Shown in pieces: positions 60,357-64,000 of a stretch of 64,000 nucleotides of DNA. The notes beneath the pieces were generated by a model. It did not search any database. It was not told the DNA's origin and saw only the letters and a list, made by a program, of their open reading frames with translations. A program made the translations under genes and the position numbers. This stretch comes from Flavobacteriales bacterium (GTDB lineage: Bacteria > Bacteroidota > Bacteroidia > Flavobacteriales_D > Sanyastnellaceae). The stretch is taken from contig PKDZ01000018.1 of assembly GCA_002862785.1 (NCBI GenBank), forward strand, positions 19,842 through 83,841, read 5' to 3'. Every line of letters starts with the position of its first letter. The first letter of the stretch is position 1.

Positions 60357-62615
60357 ATGTTTGATTTGGAGATGATCCGCGCCGTGTATGAGCGCTTCCC
60401 GGGCCGCGTCGCCGCCGCCCGTCAGGCCACAGGCAACCCCTTGACCCTCGCCGAGAAGATTCTGTACACCCACCTGTGGGAGGGAGAGGCCAAGACCGCC
60501 TTCACCCGGGGTGCGGATTACGTGGACTTTGCGCCCGACCGTGTGGCCATGCAGGATGCCACCGCGCAGATGGCCCTGTTGCAATTCATGCAGGCTGGAA
60601 AATCCCAGACGGCCGTGCCGTCCACGGTGCATTGCGACCACTTGATCCAAGCCAAGGTCGGCGCGGACACGGACCTCCAGGAGGCCATCAACCGCAACAA
60701 CGAGGTCTACAATTTCCTCGAGTCCGTCTCCGACAAGTATGGCATCGGGTTCTGGAAGCCCGGCGCCGGCATCATCCACCAGGTGGTGCTCGAGAACTAC
60801 GCCTTCCCAGGCGGCATGATGATCGGAACGGATAGCCATACCGTGAATGCGGGTGGTCTGGGAATGGTCGCCATCGGTGTGGGCGGTGCCGACGCCGTGG
60901 ACGTCATGGCCGGCATGCCCTGGGAGCTGAAATTCCCCAAACTGATCGGCGTCAAGCTGACCGGCAAGATGAGCGGTTGGACCAGCCCCAAGGACGTCAT
61001 CCTCAAGGTGGCCGGCATCCTCACGGTGAAGGGCGGAACGGGTTGCATCGTCGAGTACTTCGGCGAAGGCGCCGACGCCATGAGCTGCACCGGAAAGGGC
61101 ACCATTTGCAACATGGGGGCAGAGATCGGCGCGACCACCTCTACGTTTGGATACGATGAGAGCATGTCCCGCTACTTGCGGGCCACCGGCCGTGCCGATG
61201 TGGCGGATTTGGCTGACGGAATCGCCGAGCACCTCACAGGCGACACCGAGGTGTACGCCAACCCCGAGCAGTACTTCGACCAGGTCATCGAGATTGATCT
61301 GAGCACCCTCGAGCCCCACCTCAACGGCCCGTTCAGCCCGGACCTCGCCACGCCGGTGAGCAAGATGGCTGAGCTCTGCGCCGAGAAGGGATACCCCACC
61401 CAAATTGAATACGGCCTGATTGGTTCTTGCACCAATTCGAGCTACGAAGACATCACCCGAAGCGCCTCTCTCGCTGCGGCTGCGGTTGAGGCCGGTGTCG
61501 AGAGCAAGGGCAAGCTGACCATCACCCCGGGATCCGAGTTGGTGCGTTACACCCTCGAGCGGGACGGTGTGCTGGACACCTTCGACAAGATGGGTGCCGA
61601 CGTCTTCGCCAATGCCTGCGGGCCGTGCATCGGTCAGTGGGCGCGGAGCGGTGCCGAGAAGAAGGAGAAGAACAGCATCGTCCACAGCTTCAACCGCAAC
61701 TTTGCCAAGCGCGCGGATGGCAACCCCAACACCCACGCCTTCGTCGGCTCTCCGGAGGTCGTGACCGCCATCGCCCTGGCCGGTGACCTGACCTTCAACC
61801 CGATGACCGACACCCTCGAGGGGGCCAACGGTCCAGTCAAGCTGCCGGAGCCCACGGGCTATGAGCTGCCCGAGAAAGGCTTCGACGTGGAGGACGCTGG
61901 TTACCTGGCCCCGGCCGAAGACGGCAGCGGCGTTCAGGTCGTCGTCAAGGACGACAGCGAGCGCCTGCAGCTGCTCACGCCGTTCCAGCCTTGGGACGGG
62001 GAGAACCTGACCGGCATGCGCCTGCTGATCAAGGCCGCCGGTAAGTGCACCACGGACCACATTTCGATGGCCGGACCGTGGCTCCGCTTCCGCGGTCACC
62101 TCGACAACATCGCCAACAACACCCTGACCGGGGCAGTCAATGCCTTCGGCGGCGCCACCAACGCGGTCGTCAACCAGCAGGATGGCTCCACCGGTGAAGT
62201 GCCGTCCGTGGCCCGCGCTTACAAGGCCGCTGGAGTCCCGACCCTTGTGGTGGGCGATTCCAACTACGGGGAGGGCAGTTCCCGCGAGCACGCCGCCATG
62301 CAGCCGCGTCACCTCGGTGTCCGCGTGGTGTTGGTGAAGTCGTTTGCGCGCATCCACGAGACCAACCTCAAGAAGCAGGGCATGCTCGGATTGACGTTCG
62401 CCAACGAGGCCGACTACGACCTCATCCGCGAAGACGACAGCTTCGACCTGATTGACCTCAAGGACTTCGCCCCCGGCAAGCCGCTGACCCTCATGGCCAA
62501 GCACGCCGACGGCAGCGAGGACACCATCGTCTGCAACCACACCTATAACGCTCAGCAGATCGACTGGTTCCGCGCCGGGTCCGCGCTGAATCTCATCAAG
62601 CAACAAAACGCATGA
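60357..62615 (+). CDS. acn: Aconitate hydratase
   Basis: 752 residues, the length of mitochondrial-type aconitase. It converts citrate to isocitrate in the TCA cycle using a 4Fe-4S cluster. Cluster ligands are in IGSCTNSS (Cys about 357) and [10 protein letters not shown] (Cys about 420 and 423); also [23 protein letters not shown] and the swivel-domain [21 protein letters not shown]. Its stop overlaps the ATG of a DUF3575-like gene (ATGA), which itself overlaps the next, so aconitase heads an unusual four-gene chain. Confidence 0.96.
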   Translation: MFDLEMIRAVYERFPGRVAAARQATGNPLTLAEKILYTHLWEGEAKTAFTRGADYVDFAPDRVAMQDATAQMALLQFMQAGKSQTAVPSTVHCDHLIQAKVGADTDLQEAINRNNEVYNFLESVSDKYGIGFWKPGAGIIHQVVLENYAFPGGMMIGTDSHTVNAGGLGMVAIGVGGADAVDVMAGMPWELKFPKLIGVKLTGKMSGWTSPKDVILKVAGILTVKGGTGCIVEYFGEGADAMSCTGKGTICNMGAEIGATTSTFGYDESMSRYLRATGRADVADLADGIAEHLTGDTEVYANPEQYFDQVIEIDLSTLEPHLNGPFSPDLATPVSKMAELCAEKGYPTQIEYGLIGSCTNSSYEDITRSASLAAAAVEAGVESKGKLTITPGSELVRYTLERDGVLDTFDKMGADVFANACGPCIGQWARSGAEKKEKNSIVHSFNRNFAKRADGNPNTHAFVGSPEVVTAIALAGDLTFNPMTDTLEGANGPVKLPEPTGYELPEKGFDVEDAGYLAPAEDGSGVQVVVKDDSERLQLLTPFQPWDGENLTGMRLLIKAAGKCTTDHISMAGPWLRFRGHLDNIANNTLTGAVNAFGGATNAVVNQQDGSTGEVPSVARAYKAAGVPTLVVGDSNYGEGSSREHAAMQPRHLGVRVVLVKSFARIHETNLKKQGMLGLTFANEADYDLIREDDSFDLIDLKDFAPGKPLTLMAKHADGSEDTIVCNHTYNAQQIDWFRAGSALNLIKQQNA

Positions 62616-63193
62616 AGCGATTTCTCACTTTCTTGGTCATCGCCGCATCTTGGACGGCCTCGGCCCAAGACGGCTCTGGCGTGATCAAAACCAACCCATT
62701 TGGGTGGTTTGCCGGTCAGTACCAGTTCGGATATGAGCATTTCATCTCAGAAAAAGCGTCCGTCCAATTGATGCCTGGCGGGATTTTCGGCTCTGTGAGC
62801 CTGACGTCGACGACAGTGGACTCCACCTTCGCGTTTGAATCCGTCTCTGCGACCCGCGGTGGATTCATCGTCATCCCAGAATTCCGCTACTATTTGGGAG
62901 GAGAAGCCCCTGACGGCATGTACATATCTGCCTTCGGCCGGTTCCGTTCCGTGAAGACCACTTTGGACGATGATGGGGCGAGCAGCCAAACACGCAGCGC
63001 GGTTGGAGGTGGATTCGTCCTTGGATACCAATACATGATTGCCAGTGGTTTGACCGGAGAGCTCTTTCTGGGTCCTCAATTCAAGGCGACAAGGACCACG
63101 TCCACAGGGCAGTATGACGATTATGGTTTTGCCATAGATGATGAGAGTGATACTGGAATCCGGTTCGGGCTGAACATAGGCTTCGGGCTGTGA
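62612..63193 (+). CDS. DUF3575-like outer-membrane protein, paralogue 1
   Basis: 193 residues. A signal peptide (1-18, ending ASAQ) is followed by [20 protein letters not shown], further strands ([41 protein letters not shown]) and a C-terminal [13 protein letters not shown]. The pattern matches the next gene closely and the gene at 17716 more distantly. A small outer-membrane barrel is likely, with no known substrate. Coupled by 4-base overlaps to acn upstream and its paralogue downstream. Confidence 0.75.
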   Translation: MKRFLTFLVIAASWTASAQDGSGVIKTNPFGWFAGQYQFGYEHFISEKASVQLMPGGIFGSVSLTSTTVDSTFAFESVSATRGGFIVIPEFRYYLGGEAPDGMYISAFGRFRSVKTTLDDDGASSQTRSAVGGGFVLGYQYMIASGLTGELFLGPQFKATRTTSTGQYDDYGFAIDDESDTGIRFGLNIGFGL

Positions 63194-63792
63194 TCAACGC
63201 CACGTGGTCATATCGGCTGATTTCAGTCTGCTGTTGCATTCTGTGTTGCTCGACTGGGTTTGCCCAAGACGAAGGCGGCCAATGGTGGATTAAATCGAAT
63301 CCCTTCGGCTTGTTTGCCGGTCAATTCCAGTCGTCCTATGAGCGCGCTGTATCGGACAAGGTGACCGTGCAGTTGACGGGAGGCGTGGTGCGGTCCAACC
63401 TTGATCTCAATACCGACGACCTCGAGAGTTTGCTCAGCATCAATACGTCATTGAACGCGGTTGATTGGATTGGCTTCCTCGCAATGCCGGAGGCCCGCGT
63501 GTACCTGTCACCTGAGGTGGGCAAGGGATTCTACCTCGGCGCCTTCGCCCGGGTCCGGTGCATCAAACGAACCATGACGACCAACTTTGTCGGCGTTCAG
63601 CGCCGCACCGCGGTCGGAGCGGGCGCCGTCATCGGCGGGCAATTCAAGATCAGCGAACACGTGCGGGGTGACCTCTTCCTCGGTCCGCAGATCAAGTCCA
63701 CGACCACGACGCTCAACGAGCATTTCGTCTATGCCGAAGAGGAATTCCTGCCCGGCATCCGGTTCGGCATGAACTTCGCTTGGACTCCGTGA
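63190..63792 (+). CDS. DUF3575-like outer-membrane protein, paralogue 2
   Basis: 200 residues from a GTG overlapping the previous stop (GTGA). A signal peptide with an unusual cysteine run (SVCCCILCCSTGFAQ) precedes IKSNPFGLFAGQFQSSYERA, FLAMPEARVYLSPEVGKGFY and PGIRFGMNFAWTP. The paralogue pair looks like a tandem duplication. Despite the cysteines there is no clear lipobox with the usual +2/+3 context, so a standard signal peptide is assumed. Confidence 0.73.
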   Translation: MINATWSYRLISVCCCILCCSTGFAQDEGGQWWIKSNPFGLFAGQFQSSYERAVSDKVTVQLTGGVVRSNLDLNTDDLESLLSINTSLNAVDWIGFLAMPEARVYLSPEVGKGFYLGAFARVRCIKRTMTTNFVGVQRRTAVGAGAVIGGQFKISEHVRGDLFLGPQIKSTTTTLNEHFVYAEEEFLPGIRFGMNFAWTP

Positions 63793-64000
63793 GCAGAGCG
63801 GGTGCCGCACGCGCCGGAGAATCGATTAACCTGGCAGGGGAGGAGGTCATTCTGCTTCCTGATGGGGCCGTGCACTGGCCCTCTCGATCCGCGTTGTGGT
63901 TGAGTGACTTGCACCTCGGCAAGGCGGCCCATTTCAGGAAGCACGGTGTGCCAATCGGGTCGGAGCCGACCCTCGCGACGCTGCACCGCTTGCGCGAGCG
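63789..64000 (+). CDS. pdeM: DNA ligase-associated metallophosphoesterase (3' end outside window)
   Basis: The frame from GTG 63789 (overlapping the previous stop, GTGA) stays open to the window end, giving about 70 residues. After a short leader it reads ALWLSDLHLGKAAHFRKHGV, the first metal-binding motif (D-x-H) and signature of the PdeM family of metallophosphoesterases usually linked to an ATP-dependent DNA ligase and an Lhr-like helicase. Those partners, if present, would be downstream of the window. Confidence 0.75.
   Translation, partial: MSRAGAARAGESINLAGEEVILLPDGAVHWPSRSALWLSDLHLGKAAHFRKHGVPIGSEPTLATLHRLRE

Noticed and set aside
60309..62606. 765-codon minus-strand frame opposite aconitase
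   Set aside because: Aconitase is unmistakable on the plus strand.

Overview
The window looks like a chromosomal segment (GC about 60% by eye) of a marine Bacteroidota, most likely a high-GC Flavobacteriales lineage. Four things support this: type IX secretion C-terminal domains of both type A and type B; many GCTD...NYD...DDGSC calcium-loop repeats; a SusC/RagA-like TonB receptor; and promoters with the Bacteroidota -7 element TAnnTTTG, with almost no Shine-Dalgarno sequences. Genus cannot be read from the sequence, and no rRNA, tRNA, insertion sequence, phage or CRISPR array was seen.

Layout. 2-8164 is the 3' part of a giant secreted multidomain protein. 8456-10108 is xseA-xseB. 10200-15742 holds a secreted vanadium-haloperoxidase-like protein and a type B T9SS adhesin. 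A divergent block follows: a Dps-like gene (minus) and a three-gene overlapping operon (plus) for a CxxCH surface protein, an NTF2-like lipoprotein and a DUF3575-like protein. 18687-20427 carries an OB-fold protein, a secreted protein and a small membrane protein. Next come lpd (minus), a secreted GH13 amylase and a repeat-rich T9SS protein (minus). Housekeeping genes adk, obg, a fused 2-oxoacid dehydrogenase E1 and an S4 protein fill 28008-32328. 32403-39348 holds a TonB receptor and a large secreted protein with two tandem hydrolase-like domains; about 3.7 kb across these two genes is clearly AT-richer. DoxX, valS (minus), a DUF1573 protein and a Lacal_2735-type small protein follow.

43505-51705 is a light-response and DNA-repair neighbourhood: an SDR, a flavin reductase, an FAD photolyase, then (after a hydrolase, an outer-membrane protein and an RDD protein) a DUF2256 mini-gene, an FeS-type photolyase and a DASH cryptochrome. 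52137-55793 has a peroxiredoxin (minus) and ppk1-ppx. The end holds a TlpA-like lipoprotein, a glycosyltransferase, a MacB-like permease, and an overlapping chain of aconitase, two DUF3575-like paralogues and the start of a pdeM-type phosphoesterase.

The most unusual signals are non-coding. (1) Three intergenic regions carry two copies of a TGAC-N4-GTCA-type palindrome whose centres are exactly 22 bp apart. (2) Three intergenic regions carry the same GGTTTTGGTT string just before a stable hairpin, which suggests an undescribed small-RNA family; two of them also hold the tandem palindromes. (3) At least 13 genes have a -7 box only 3-6 nt before the start codon, which predicts leaderless or nearly leaderless mRNAs. 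Protein-level oddities are a Dps homologue with all five ferroxidase ligands replaced, a Cys-bounded dockerin-like C-terminus shared by three secreted proteins, and a roughly 170-residue domain shared by three secreted proteins.
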